Assembly (NCBI RefSeq): GCF_037893015.1 | Contig: NC_133665.1 | Span: 196,514,714-196,578,713 of the forward strand | DNA length: 64,000 bases | Direction: 5' to 3' | Source of the DNA: Macrotis lagotis | Taxonomy: Eukaryota > Chordata > Mammalia > Peramelemorphia > Peramelidae | Part shown: one piece after another, positions 47,160-59,653 of the stretch | How positions within the stretch are numbered: the stretch's first letter is position 1 | How the letters are laid out: each line of letters opens with the position of its first letter | Translations under genes and position numbers: made by a program | The notes under the pieces: model-generated | Told to the model about the DNA's origin: nothing | The model's input: the letters and a program-made list of their open reading frames with translations, nothing else | Database searches by the model: none

Positions 47160-49555
47160 TTCCAATAGCCAGCCTCTCCAGACACAGGAGAAGCATTGGA
47201 CTTCTGACCAGACATTCTTCGGGCCCAAGAACATCCTGCAGGATGGGATAAACACCCCCACTTTGCCAAATCACAATCCAGTTAATGCTACCCTTGCTGT
47301 TGAAAAAGGAACGACAAAGAACTTCTCCAGGACTCCAATCTGAATTCCTTGGGCCTCTGTGGCACCAGACTGGAAAAGCCTTGCCTCCAAGGCTTCAGAC
47401 AACGTCAAGGGCTTCTTCTGGGCCCACCCATCTTCTTAGACTGTTCATTTATTCCACCAAGACCCCTGCCTCCTGCCCACAATACTCCAGCAAAGCCCAA
47501 AGGTTCAGTTCTGGGTTATGATACAGTTTGGCCCTAATGTCCAGGCACACCTTCCCTCCTCATCATGGTCTCTGGATCCAGTCAAGGGTCCTGACTTCTT
47601 CAGCTACTCTCCCCACCACTACCACTCTAGTGTGTTTTTGTATACAGCTCTCTAAAAGAAGGGTAAGGGGGTGGAGACTGACCCGTGAACCCAGGCCTTG
47701 TGAAATCATGAATTGTTTTTTTCCTGCCCTGAACCAGAGCTTTGAGGCATTCAAAAGACACTGGCCCTTTTCCCTCCTTCCTATCTTTGAGTAGGGTCTT
47801 AGGGAAAAGAAGATGTAGGCCTTTACTCCCCCAGCCAGTAGCCCTGCAGTTGTTTCTGGCTCTGCCATGCCTATTCTTTTCTGTTCTTAGGTGATCTTGT
47901 GAACTGTCAAGAGACCCGGTCAGAGTCTGGAGTCTACCAGTGCAGTCCTGTAGCAGCTGGGACCCCTTCCAGCAGGGGACTGAACCTTCTGCCATAATGC
48001 TGTATCCTGTAACAGTTGGGGTCTTAGTCCAAATAGATAAGAAAGATCAAAGTTGAATCACATGCAAAGAGTCAAAAGCAAGGGAACCCACAGGCATCCC
48101 ACCCTCCACTAGAGCCACCATTTGCAACAATTCAACCCAGGACATATCAAGTGACATGATTGTACAATTGTCTCCCTGTCTCCTTCCATTCATCCTTTTG
48201 AACAGGTCCTAATTTTTTTTTGCAGCCACAAAACAATGTAGAGTAGTCAGGGGCTAATTTCTCTTTTGTATCTGGAGAACTTTTGACCTGTCCTTCAAAA
48301 GCTTACCTCCTTTTCTTCTCTTCCTAGGCATCCATAGGCACAGCTCATTCCTATGCAACATATCCCAATCTCAACCAAACCTTGAGGTTGAACAAATTAG
48401 CAGCAGCCAAAAAGAAACAGCAGCATCCCAGACACCCTAAGACAGAACAGGCAAGAGAGCATAAAATATTAAATCAACAAATCGAACCCAATAGTCCCTC
48501 CCTTGAGCTCTCACAGTTCACGCTTCAGACCACATGGTAGGAAGGTTGTCTACCACCTCTACCAGGATCCTTGCCCACAACTTCTAATCCCTCTGGGTGC
48601 CCCTCAGCACATAACTCCCGTCTCTTGCCTGCTGCCCCAGGGCTTAGGAAGGGTATTTCCTAGAACAACTCTATTCTTGCAACTCTGAACTTGGTATTCT
48701 CAAAGGTGTCTTGCAGGCTCACTTCAGAACAAATCACTCACAAATGTCTTTATAAAGACAAAAGAAATTCAGGCATTCTTGAATTCCACAAGCAGACAGA
48801 TGCTCTGAGCTAAATCCCTATTCATCTTTCAGTATTACAATCCTGCAAACACGGGGGAGGGAAGTGCCTGGGTCAACACTGGACTTTAGCTAAGATGGAG
48901 TCCTGCCCTGGAAAAGAGGGCTGGCTTTCCCAGGAAAATCTCCTGCCTGCACATTGCAGCCAGAATTTGACATTGGAGGCTCTTTTTGGTCTAGGTATCC
49001 TCCATACCAGCCGTGTTCATCCCAGACACTTCATAGATATTTATAGAAATGAAGACTACCAAACCAGCTTGTCAAGTAGCTGAGGTCCTTGGGCTTTGCG
49101 GCTGACTGGTCATTTTTTTGAGTAGTGAGTCTGGATCAGAAAGCTGGTTGCTGGGGAAGGTGACCAGCGCCAGCTGCTAGAGTGTGACAGAAGCTCCTTT
49201 TAGAATTAGAGTTGAATTCAGTATTTGGGGTAAATGTTGAATCACTCACTACTCATTGAGTGTATGAGGACTCTAGCAACACAATCCTCTGGACTGGTTC
49301 CCACCTTTTCCTGGCATTTCTCCTGGGTGCTGAACGTCTCTGTGTCTTCCTTCCCATTCGACCTAAGTCTCTCCTTGTGGTCCTGGCTCTGCCGTTCCTG
49401 ATGGGTCTATCCTGAAGGCAGAGCTTCAGTCTGTCTGGGATCGGCAAATGAAATTGGGTTTGAGTTCATCCTCCCCAGGGACTGAGATACCACAGGGAAG
49501 AGTGAACCCTTTGATGTTGGGGAGAAATGCTTATACTTCCGTTCTTGATACATCT
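47160..49555. other. No gene recognised (intergenic)
   Basis: Opposing frames at 47528-47794 and 47563-47995 have no recognisable content. No element ends or duplications were found. Confidence 0.45.
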
Positions 49556-49802
49556 TCTCAAATGATTTGTTGTTGCTATTGTACAGTCATGTCCAAGTCT
49601 TCCATGACCCAAAGGAGGGTTTTCTCAGCAAAGATACTGGAGTTGTTTGCCCTTTTCTTCTCCAGATCATTTTATAGAGGAGGAAACTGAGGCAAACAGG
49701 GTCAAATGACTTTTAGTGTCTGAGGCCAGATTTAAACAGGAAGATGAGTCTTCCTGAGTCCAGGTCTGGCATTCTATCCCCTGGACCACCCTGCTGCCCC
49801 TC
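49556..49802 (-). mobile_element. MAR1-type core SINE, reverse
   Basis: tgtacagtcatgtccaagtc, aaagatactggagttgtttg, gaggaggaaactgaggcaaa and tctatcccctggaccaccct give a near full-length copy. Confidence 0.8.
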
Positions 49803-49844
49803 TGACAAGAATAGCTTTCTATAGCACTTCAATGTTGCAAATCA

Positions 49845-50190
49845 TTTATTTTCCAATCAAAGTAGATGCTTGTAGAATTGAATGACTTGCCCAGGGTCAT
49901 ATAATTAGTGACAAAGGTTGCATTTGAAGCCAAGTCTTCCTAATTCCTCTGCTCTTTCTCCCATGCTAAGTCATCTAGTTTAGCAGAAGAAAAATGTGAA
50001 ATGTGAAATTTGGAACTTCATTGATAAAATTCCCTCTACCAGTGTCTCTAGCCCCTTTACTCTCTAGTCTGAGATGTTGCTGAGAATACTAAGGTCAAAT
50101 GTCTTACCCAGGGTCACATAGTATGTATGAACCAGGGTCTTCCTGCTATCCAGGATGCCTGCCTTTCTGATTAAACTGAACATTTTTTCT
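49845..50190 (-). mobile_element. Two MIR-like fragments, reverse
   Basis: gaatgacttgcccagggtca (about 49879) and aaatgtcttacccagggtca (about 50096) each start a MIR-type reverse copy. The text between them is unassigned. Confidence 0.5.
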
Positions 50191-51239
50191 GTAATGGTAT
50201 AGAGAACTTTTCAAGGTCTTGTATTTCCTCAGAACCACTATTTTGAGTACTAATTATGGTGGTAACAGTAAAGCAAGTATTAGTAGAGCTCAGTCATGGG
50301 CAGAATACTGGATTAAAGATTTTTGTTTGCTTATTATAACTATGTCATGACTAATTAGATTCATCAGTATAGCTTCATTAATGTCATCCTTCTTCCTATC
50401 TATTGCCCAAGTTTCAACCTGCTTTTGACTGGATGCTCTGTGGAGCCTGTCTTATGGTAGGGTTGTTGGAAGATGGACAGAGAACTGCAAGAAGAGAAAG
50501 GACTGAATCACCTTTACCAAAATGCAAAGCCCATTCACTGACCTAAGTTTCACTACCTTCGGAGTGAAAACATTTGGCCACTGTTGAAATGTGGAAGGGA
50601 GAGCAAGTATACCTGAACAGTTAAAGATAAGTATTATGGAGGTGAGGTGTGAGATGGGTGCGTAATGTGCAATGACACAGGAAAGGATATTGCCAAAGAA
50701 TACTATAACAGGAAAAATGATGGACTCCCCCGGCAAAGGATAGTATGAGTGGTCACCTCTCCATGTGAGGAAGGCTTCCAACACATTAGGCAGGTCCTTA
50801 CTGGGTTCAAGATGGTGGGAGGGAATTGCTGAATGAATGAAATTAGAGATGGACAGTGGGCTATGTGAGTACTGAGTCCATAATTCTGCCATACAGAGTT
50901 TTCCAAAGATGCCCCATGGTGGCCACAGAAGCTTTGAATGCAACACCATGGAGAAATAATCTTAGTTTCCCATCAGCCATACAGAACCAGAAGAAGCCCA
51001 TGCTCTGGTGCCAACAGAATTTCAACTAGAATCTCCAGCCACCAAAGACTGTGTCTCCTGTTTGAGCTCATTCTGTAGCCAAGGGTTGTTTTTTTCCTTC
51101 ATGGGGAGGGAGAAGTCTTCTCTTTACAGAAAGGGAAACTGAGGTCATTAAAAGGTAAAATGACCTGTCAAAGTTACCAAGACAAAAAGGAGAAGCCAAT
51201 TTGGACTGAGATCAGGGGTGTGCTAGAGTTACCTGAGCT
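50191..51239. other. No gene recognised; one 165-codon minus-strand frame
   Basis: The minus-strand frame at 50452-50949 is hydrophobic in its second half, but no family was recognised and it lacks a promoter, CpG island or conserved motif. Length is within chance for this window size. Confidence 0.4.
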
Positions 51240-51700
51240 ACTCTACTTCCACATTATATATTTGCCTCTCATCCAACTCTTCATTTCCCTGACTGCTACC
51301 ATGGAAACATCAACTAGACCACTGTAATAGCCAGCATCTTTTCCCTGCCCACATCTGACCCTCCAGCTTCCCCAAATCTACACTTCACAAAATCCCTAAA
51401 AAAGGGGAAAGCAAGACAAGTTTGAGGCAATTGCTTCCTTGCTCAAGACCTAAGACTCCCTATGACCTGTAACAAAATATTCTCATCCCATTCCCTTAAC
51501 TTGAGAGGTTATTGAACTTCATTGAAGTCCAAGTTTGGAATCTTGGCATTCAAGACTCTTTGTAAGGTCACTCTGATCTAAATTCCCAGCCCTAGCTCAC
51601 TCTTTCTTGTTAGCTATCTAACTGAACTCTTTACAGTTCCCTGAATTGTTCTAGACCTTGATTCATATCATCCCTGATGTCTTTTATATGTCTGGGTGCC
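51240..51700 (+). mobile_element. L2 LINE relic
   Basis: ccactgtaatagccagcatc, attcaagactctttgtaagg and aattcccagccctagctcac follow L2 order. Diverged. Confidence 0.5.
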
Positions 51701-52831
51701 CTCCCTTTAACTCAGAATTTGTGACTCTTCTCTTTCCTTCCCATCACAAAGAGTTATCCCAGTTATTACGGAAGACTAGCCATGACCTCTACGTGGCTAC
51801 CTTTCTATTTTGCCAATATCTCATTCCATTAACTAGGTTCTCTCTCTCCCTCTCCCTCTCTCACCTCCTCCCTCCTTAGGTCCTTATCCTAACCATCAGA
51901 CCACTTCTTTGGTTCCTGCTCATATGATCCCATCCAATTTAGAAATTCTAGGGATAGGGGAAACTGCATGTTCCTCCCTTTGATCTATGCCATCAAGTAC
52001 TAGAACCAATGGAATCAAAGGCAGGTAGAACAAGTATCTTTTGCCTTTGCTCCTATTACAATGGGTTGCTGGCCAAGTAAAGAAGTCCTGAGAAAAAGAA
52101 GTATGGGTGTGGTGGGTCCCCACCATACCTATACAGGCTCTAGCCTTTCTTTCCATTTATATTCCAAACTTCAGGTGCTCTTAGAAACCAGGGAAGTCAG
52201 AGATCTGCCTTGGTAACTGGCTAAAAAGACTATGTGGGAACATATGTATGCATCAGAAGACTCCAAATCCTTACCACTTTTCCTGATTTTCTCTTTAACA
52301 TACTTGTTGCTACTTGTTGATTAAAAAAATGAAAAAGAAAAAAGGTCATTTTTCCTCCATAGAACAAGCTACTAGTCTGGACAGGATAAAATGGCAACCA
52401 GTGGATGGAGAGCTTCCAAAGTGCAGACACTGAAGGCTGATCCAAATCTACTAGAAACCAAAGAGAAATGGTGCAAAACAAGGAGTAAAAGGGGAAAGGG
52501 TTGGGTACAGTTCAGCTCCTTAAGCAGATAAACCAGCAATGACTCACAGAGAAGGAAGAATGAATCAAAGAATGAAAGAAAGGAATGAACAAAGAGCCTA
52601 GAAAGGGACACAACTCAATAAATAGTCTGCAGGGAAGACACAAATTATTGCCTTTACTCCCCAAGTCAACTCTATACCTTCATTTAGGACCTTCATTCTT
52701 TTCTATGTCTGAATGTTTCTGAAAATGAGTGTTTCTAAAATCATCATTGCTGGAGTTACTAAGGAATATTAGCCCTTAATAACAAATATTGCATAGAGTC
52801 AACAGCATAATTGATAAGGACATTCTTATTA

Positions 52832-53125
52832 GGAGGCAGCTAGATAGTGGAGTAAGAAGAAGACAGGTCTTGAAGTCAGGAGGACCTGAGTTCAAATCTC
52901 AGACACTTATTAACTGGTTGACCTTGGGCAAAACCTGATTGTTACATCAGGGTCATCTCCAGTCATCTTGATTGCTATCTGGTCACTAGACCTAGATGGA
53001 TCTGAAAGAGAAAGGGAAGCTGGTGACTTAGCACAGCGCCCCCCCCCTTACTCAAAGCCAATTCATATGCATGACTTGGCATCATGATGAGAATGAAGGA
53101 CAAACATCATCAACAAGTCACTTCT
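52832..53125 (+). mobile_element. Marsupial SINE with RTE-like tail
   Basis: ggaggcagctagatagtgga, ggtcactagacctagatgga and gagaatgaaggacaaacatc end. Confidence 0.75.
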
Positions 53126-54254
53126 TTTAAAGAAATATCTGATATTCAGATCCTCTTTCCCCATCCTGATTTGCTCCCTCATCCTAAGTTGAGGACTGCT
53201 TCTTTGATGGACAAAGTCTTAGATGCAACTTTTCAGATTTCACCTTCTGATATTGATAGAAAAATATTAACAAACATGTATGATAATTAATGTATTTTCA
53301 GAAGAAAAGGTTTTTTTGCAGGTTTGGGTATCCCACCCTGGAAAAACAAAAGAAGAAGGGGGCATCTCAGATCTGAGAGAGATCTGAGGTCCATTTCATT
53401 AGAGTGCCATTAGCTCAGAGCTTTGCCTCAGACTCTTTTATTTTAGGTGGGACAATTTTAATCACCACAGGGCTCTGAATTAAATAGAATCAGCTCCTTT
53501 TAAGAAGAGGTCCAGTCATCTGCCTGCTGGGAATCAGGCATAGTCATCCCATTTTGAGAGAAGGTTAATCTCAAAGACTGAGACAAAGAAGATAAAATAA
53601 TTTCAGAGGACAGATTCAACCAAGGACCATGACAAATCTGAGCAGGAAGGAGCAGGATAAAGCAGATGCCAAGGTTGTAGAGGAAGGAGAGATGAGAGAG
53701 CCTCTGGGGAAGTAAGCCAGGAGAAAGGAAACAATGCCAGTGGGAGAAGCAGGGAGGGAATGGACATGGTCTGAAGAGAGTGATCGGGATGAATAAAGAA
53801 ACTACCAAAGAACCCAAGTGCCAAGAAGATAAGAGCAGAAGCATGTTGGAAGGGTAGATAACAGGATAAATGCAAAATGGAACTGCTAGAGATGAAGGAA
53901 TTGTTGGAATGGACTGAGACTGGGGGAGGTAAAGTGTTATCATGGGATGGGGGTATAAAGTGTGTCTCAGTAGTCCTTTGGAGTGAAAGAAGGTCCACAG
54001 AGGAAGATAAGGTCATGACTAATGACAAACAAGGTAAAACTGTTCAGATTGCTTTTATTCCCGAAATGACAGAACCCATACAGCTGTAAAGTCATTTGGT
54101 CCACATGGATGATCAACTGGTATAGATAATCCCTGAAAGATCAAGGAGAATGGGAGAAGTGCTGAAGGAAGGGAGAGGGGAAATGGACCAATCTTCCAGA
54201 AATGGCCAAGAAGGGGACCTGAAGTCTTTGGGCCACGGAGATTAATTTCTGTCC
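53126..54254. other. No gene recognised (intergenic)
   Basis: 53570-54020 is purine-rich on the plus strand. No other structure seen. Confidence 0.4.
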
Positions 54255-54390
54255 TTGGCAAAAGTCCAGAACCTCATCAAAGAGACAGTTGATGAATATT
54301 GAGAAAGAAAGATTGCAAAGCCAGCAAGACTTTGTCAAGAACAGTTCATGTGAACAAAATGGTTGGCAGAGTAATCCAGGTTTCTTTTTT
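54255..54390 (+). mobile_element. CR1/L3-like relic (weak)
   Basis: cagcaagactttgtcaagaa then cagttcatgtgaacaaaa resembles the CR1/L3 passage 'agcatggcttcatcaagaac'. Short. Confidence 0.3.
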
Positions 54391-55008
54391 TGGCAAGATG
54401 GATAAACTGGTACATCAGAGGAATGCTGCAGATAAATGTTCCTCAGATCTTGGGGTATAAACTAGTAGTGGAATCTCTTGAGTCAAAGGACTTGGGCATT
54501 TTAGTCCCAATTTAGGCCAAATTGCTTTTTTAAATGACTGTTAGAAAGCTCAGCTTCACCAACAATGTACGAATGTGTTCATCTTTCTACAGTACCTCTC
54601 CATGGACTATTGCCATAGTTTGTCATTTTTGCCAGTTTATAGGACATGTGAAGCGAAACTGCAGATTTGCTTTGATGTGCATTTCTCTTAGTAGTGCTCT
54701 TAGAGATGTTAATAGTTTATAATTCTTCTTTCAAGAATTGTTCATTTCTATCAGTTGACCTTTCTTTTTTAAATTGGGTAATGACCTTTGGTCTTCTATG
54801 TTAACTGTCTGCACAAGAAATTAAATGGATTTGGTATCATTTAAGAAAGGAGTCTATTTAGTAATCTATCCTAGCCTGCATTACTGACCCATTCTGTATG
54901 ATCACTTAAGATACATTTTTGTGTCCTTGAGTTGAGCTCAAGAATTCAGTTTTCTCTCTGAGCTAGTTTAAAGATATAATTAAAGGGAAAGTTGCTATCA
55001 CTTCTCTT

Positions 55009-55127
55009 TTTTCCCCAAGGCAATGGGATTAAGTGACTTGCCCAAGGTCACACAGCTAGGTAATTAGTGTCTGAGGTCAAATTTGAACTCAGGTTCTCCT
55101 GACTCCACTGTGCCACCTAGCCACCCC
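55009..55127 (-). mobile_element. tRNA-derived SINE, reverse, internally shortened
   Basis: ccaaggcaatgggattaagt to ccactgtgccacctagccac. Duplication atcacttctctt at 54997-55008 and 55128-55139. Confidence 0.9.
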
Positions 55128-55905
55128 ATCACTTCTCTTAATAGCTCCTCAGACATCCACTTACTTGTCTTTAAGCCCTAACAAACTTGATCTGGTGCCA
55201 CCCTCCAAAAGTTATGTCCTCTGTTCTTACCTGTCATTATGTATTTAGGGGAGATCTCATTATAAGAGACAAATGGGTGACATGAAACAATTGTCCAGAG
55301 GGGTCTAATTAGCTTCACCTGAATGCCAGTCCATTTTTCCTAGTATAACAAATTGTAATATTCCATAATTACCCCACCCCCTTCTTTCTTGTCTGCCAAT
55401 AAAGAGGAGTCCCACCTTCTCACTCGGGCTGCTGACTTTATTGAGCTGGCAATTTTGTCTCTCTCTGTTAACATCATATGACAGTCAATAAAACAATTTT
55501 GCTTAAAGTTTTCCCTGTTTGATGAAATGGAAATACTGGGTAGAAAGCAAATGTTAATTTGTCTTATCTCCCTACAAAATCCATCTTGTGTAACGTAATG
55601 CTTTCCTAACATTCCTAAAAATTTTGTGCCCCTCTGAACTGCCTTATGACTGATAGACTATCTTAAAGACTTGTATCTGATCAGAAACTTCAGCATGTAA
55701 ACATTTCCCCATGCCTGATGTCAAAGTTGTCATGCCCCAAGATATGAACCAGAACCATCTGGCCCACCACTGAGGCACACAAACAACATTATATAACAAT
55801 GTTAACCAAATAGTGAGCCAACTATCCTCTGCTATTCCCTAAACCACACTTGTGTAGAAAGCATCAACCCCCAAACCCTCCCCAATCTCTCTTAGCTCGC
55901 TCTCC

Positions 55906-56058
55906 TTTTTTTTTTTTTTGCAAGGCAGTAAGGTTAAGTGATTTGCCCAAGATCACACTGTGAGGTAATTATTAAGTATCTGAGGTTGAATCTGAACTCA
56001 GGTCCCCCTGCCTTCAGGTCTGGTGCTCTATCCAGTGCACCACCTAACTGCACCCCCC
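55906..56058 (-). mobile_element. tRNA-derived SINE, reverse, diverged
   Basis: Poly-T, gcaaggcagtaaggttaagt, to ctatccagtgcaccacctaa. Target duplication not clear. Confidence 0.85.
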
Positions 56059-56074
56059 TTTTCTTTTTGTAAAA

Positions 56075-56840
56075 AAATATTTCCTTTTTCCAACTACATG
56101 CAACAGTAGTTTTCAACAATCATTTTTGCAAGGTTTTGAGTTTCACATTTTTCTCCCTCCCTTTCTTTCCTCTCCCCTTCCCCCTGAAAGAAAGCAATCT
56201 AATTAGGCTCTACCTGTATAAACATGCTAAATATAGATACATATTAATCAAATTGTGAAAGAAGAATCAAATCAAAGCAGGGATAAAAACCATAATATAC
56301 AAGACAACTTTTAAAATTGAAAATAGTCAGCTTTGGTCTGCATTTAAATTCCACAGACCCCTCTCTGGGTATGGATGGCATCTTTCATCACGAATCTTTT
56401 AGGATTGTCTTTGATTATTGTGTTGCTGAAGTGGTCTTTGATTATTGTGTTGCTGAAGTGAACAAGTCCATCCTGGTGGACCACTGTTTCAATGCTGCTG
56501 TTTGTCTATACAATATTCTTCTGGTTCTGCTCACTTGGCATCAATCCGTGCAAGTCTTTTTTTTTATTTTTTTTTTTTAGGTTTTTTGCAAGGCAAATGG
56601 GGTTAAGTGGCTTGCCCAAGGCCACACAGCTAGGCAATTACTAAGTGTCTGAGACCGGATTTGAACCCAGGTACTCCTGACTCCAGGGCCGGTGCTTCAT
56701 CCACCTAAAGGCCCCCATGCAAGTCTTTACAGGCTAATCTGAGTTTCCTTCCTTCGTGATTTCTTATAGAACAATAGTACTCCATCACATTCAGATAAAT
56801 ATTTTTGTACATGTGGGGTTTTTTTTTTTTACTCTTTTTT
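56075..56840 (-). mobile_element. L1 3'-end relic, reverse, split by a SINE
   Basis: caatcatttttgcaaggttt, the C/T-rich tract at about 56150-56185, gggtatggatggcatctttc and agaacaatagtactccatca are the complement of the L1 3' region. Contains a 27-bp tandem duplication at about 56406-56460. Confidence 0.65.
56560..56717 (-). mobile_element. tRNA-derived SINE nested in L1
   Basis: ttttttgcaaggcaaatggg to gccggtgcttcatccaccta. Duplication tgcaagtcttt at 56549-56559 and 56718-56728. Confidence 0.9.
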
Positions 56841-57013
56841 GCCTTTCCTTTTAAAAGTTCTTCCATCTTTGAAATTTGCTTCGAAACTTGGAAATGTGCA
56901 ATAAACTGTTATCAATCCCCGTAACACTGGGTTATTGTCTCTGTGAATTCATCACTCTGCTCAAACCCCAAATCATTTATTTCATCAATTTTACCTTTAT
57001 TAAATTTACTCCT

Positions 57014-57167
57014 GGGGTGGCTAGGTGGCACAGTAGATAGATCACTGGCCCTGGAGTCAGGAGTACCTGGGTTCAAATCCGGTCTCAGACACTTAGTAAT
57101 TACCTAGCTGTGTGGCCTTGGGCAAGCCACTTAATCCCATTTGCCTTGCAAAAATCTAAAAAAAAAA
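57014..57167 (+). mobile_element. tRNA-derived SINE
   Basis: ggggtggctaggtggcacag to ccatttgccttgcaaaaatc and poly(A). Duplication aaatttactcct at 57002-57013 and 57168-57179. Confidence 0.93.
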
Positions 57168-57630
57168 AAATTTACTCCTAACAATTGTGTGCCTAAAAAC
57201 TTTTTAAAATTGGCAAATGCTATAAAGCAGTGCTTAATTCATTGCTTTTTGGATTGTCTGGCCTTAAAATGAAGAAAAATTTTAATGCAGATTAAGCTTA
57301 AAAGTATATCACATGTCTTTTTTTTCTTACTTTCTGGAGAGCTGTTGGTTAAATGTTTACCAGCACAGCCACTCCCAAGTCTCACTTAGAGGAATATGAT
57401 ACAAAGATTTTTCCCCCCATTCTACCACTTCCCTTTTTATCCTAGATTCACTGTGCAGCTGCTTTTCAATTTCAAGTAGTTCAAATTATCCATGTTATCT
57501 CTTATAATGGCTTCAATCCATTGTTTGGTTAAGAATGAATCTCCTCAAAGCTGTGAGTTATGTGATCTATTCTTCGAATTCTTTAAATAATCTGCTTATT
57601 AATACTGAGATCACATGTCCATTTAGAATA

Positions 57631-58342
57631 TCGTATTTTCCCATGTATAAGACACATCCTTTTCTGAAAAATTTGGGGTCTAAAACCTGGGAGCATCTTA
57701 TATAGTGCAGATATAGTGTAGATTTTTTTTACTTGCATTCCCACTTTTTCATGCTTGTTGTCTTTGTGCTCATTGTTTCACATTTGTTACTGGGGCCTTT
57801 TGCTACTTTCTGCCCAGATATGGCTCAGAAAAGATTTTCATCCAGTGAGGAGTTCAAGTTCAAAGTGATCCAGTTTGCCAGAGTGAATAGAAATCATGCT
57901 GCTGAATGTCAGTTTGGTCCTCCTCCAAGTGAGAAAACAATCTGAGACTGACTACAGGAAGAAGAAACCTGACTGAAAATGCCTAGGCAGAAGGCGGCCA
58001 TGAGAGGCAAGGCAGAGGGAATTGAAGAGATGGATGGAAGAGCAAAGGGCCATTGGAGTTCCTGTTTCCAAGCTAGCTCTGCAAGAGGCCAGAAGAATGG
58101 CTGATGAACAAAAGTGACTGATTTCCAAGGACACAACTGGTGCTTCAGGTTCAGGAACCAGAATGGACTAAGTATGTGCTCACACACCAGCCTTGCCCAA
58201 AAGAAGCATGAAAGCTAGGAGCAAAAGGTCCTTGAATTCCATGAGGAATAAAACTTGAGTTCAATAATTTTAGGTAATATATTTTTTTTTCAAATTTCAG
58301 GCCCCAAAATTAATGTGCATTTTATACATGGGGGAAATATGG
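57631..58342 (+). mobile_element. Pogo/Tigger-like DNA transposon copy, TIR-bounded, internally deleted
   Basis: The left end, cgtattttcccatgtataag, is an imperfect inverted match to the right end (ccatatttcccccatgtata read inward), with TA-rich flanks that fit a TA target site. Inside, 57820-57945 encodes MAQKRFSSSEEFKFKVIQFA then GPPPSEKTI and a stop. This resembles the N-terminal helix-turn-helix (CENP-B type) of pogo-family transposases. At about 710 bp it is far too short for a full transposase (usually more than 450 codons), and no DDE region is seen. A decayed, non-autonomous copy. Confidence 0.65.
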
Positions 58343-59152
58343 TATATATCCTGGAGAAAGTGGTAGTCTAAGGCCTTTTTCTGCCAGATGTTTTCTGGTG
58401 ATCCCAATTCACGTTTTGAAAATCAAATTCTGACCCCTTCATAGTCCAGTTCCCTCCTTCTTTCCTGACTTCTTTTATCTTATTTCCCCACACCTGCTCT
58501 TCCTTCCATAGACACTGGCCTCTTCTAAAAATAAATCAAGGGTCCGATATCCTGAAGGGGAAGATTCAGAGGCTTTGGGGAGACCTTAGTAATACCGACA
58601 TGGTGCAAGGATCCCCAGTGGGCGAGTCCTTCCTCAAGGCTAGTCTTTCTGGGTTTACCACCTAGGACCTCTGTGGCAAGCTCCATCCAAGGGCAGGGCC
58701 GCTCCCTGAGGGGCCCTAGGCTGATAGACTTGGATAAGAGCACCTCGCCAAAACTCCGCCATGCCTGTTACCAACTAAATTAGAAAAAGTGTAATGGGTA
58801 CGTGGGTTCACCTCATTGTGTCTGCGTGGAGGTTGGCACCCCTTTAAGCCCTCAGCTGTGCCCTCCCCTGGGCTGGCTCCCGGCCTCCCACACCCCTCCA
58901 CAGGGCGCCTTCCCGCCTTGCTCTGTGCACCCCTGTGCAGGTTGCCTCCCCCTCCCCCAGACCGGGAGCCCCTCCAGGGCAGAGGCCTCGGGGGGGGGGG
59001 GTCGGGAGGCCCCGAGGAGGCCTGGAGCTTCGATGGACGTCAGGGCCCCCCACCTCGGGGTGGCCCACCCGAGCGGGGCTCCAGCCCCCCGGCGGCGCCC
59101 CTCCACTCCCTTCCAGCAGGGCCTCGGTGTGTCGGCCGTAGTGGAGGAGGCC

Positions 59153-59260
59153 GGCCCGGCAGGGGCCCGCGGGGGCGCGGGCACGGGGCGGCACCGGCCC
59201 GGCAGGGGCCCGCGGGGGCGCGGGCACGGGGCGGCACCGGCCCGGCAGGGGCCCGCGAGC
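59153..59260. repeat. 43-bp GC-rich minisatellite, about 2.5 copies
   Basis: Two identical 43-bp units (59153-59195 and 59196-59238) beginning ggcccggcaggggcccgcgg, then a partial third. It lies about 400-500 bp before the CLASP2 ATG. Confidence 0.9.
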
Positions 59261-59462
59261 CCGGGGAGGAACGGCGCCCAAGGCTTTCGGAGGCGGGGCC
59301 GGCGGCCCGAGTGCGGCTGCGCGTGGGACAACGCCTTCGGGGGGGCGGGGCGGCGAGCGAGCGCCTGCGCAGACCTCGCGTTGAACGGCGGACTTTCTTT
59401 AAAGGGCAGGGCTCTCCGCCCGCGCGCGCCTGCGCGAGCCGCGGGGCGGGAACGAGGCCGTG

Positions 59463-59470
59463 TGACGTCA
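59463..59470. promoter_or_regulatory. Palindromic CRE, TGACGTCA
   Basis: Perfect 8-bp CREB/ATF site about 190 bp before the CLASP2 ATG, in CpG-island context. Confidence 0.7.
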
Positions 59471-59552
59471 CGGGGCGGCACGGCGCAGTGGCGCGTCTGG
59501 CGCCGGGCCGCGGCGCGCCCCTTTTAAGTGTTAGGGCTCTGCGGCCTGGGGC

Positions 59553-59572
59553 GGGGGGGGGGGGGGGGGGGG
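59553..59572. repeat. Poly-G run of 20 at the CLASP2 promoter
   Basis: Uninterrupted G20 between a tttaa element and the ETS sites. Could fold as a G-quadruplex. Its length may be unreliable. Confidence 0.9.
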
Positions 59573-59653
59573 TATCTCTCTCGGTCCAGGCCGGAAGCGG
59601 AAGCGGAGCCGGAAGCGGAACCGGACCGCGGCCGCGCTCTCCTCCGGGCCGCC

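Noticed and set aside
50452-50949. 165-codon minus-strand frame with hydrophobic half
   Set aside because: No recognisable domain, promoter or splice context. A frame of this length is expected by chance once or twice in 64 kb.
55160-55540. Possible LTR-like fossil (aataaa followed by a pyrimidine-rich stretch)
   Set aside because: No convincing paired ends, target duplication or neighbouring internal region were seen, so I do not call an endogenous retrovirus here.
3241-57167. tRNA-like A and B boxes at about 15 places
   Set aside because: All belong to SINE copies with tails and target duplications; no functional tRNA gene was found.
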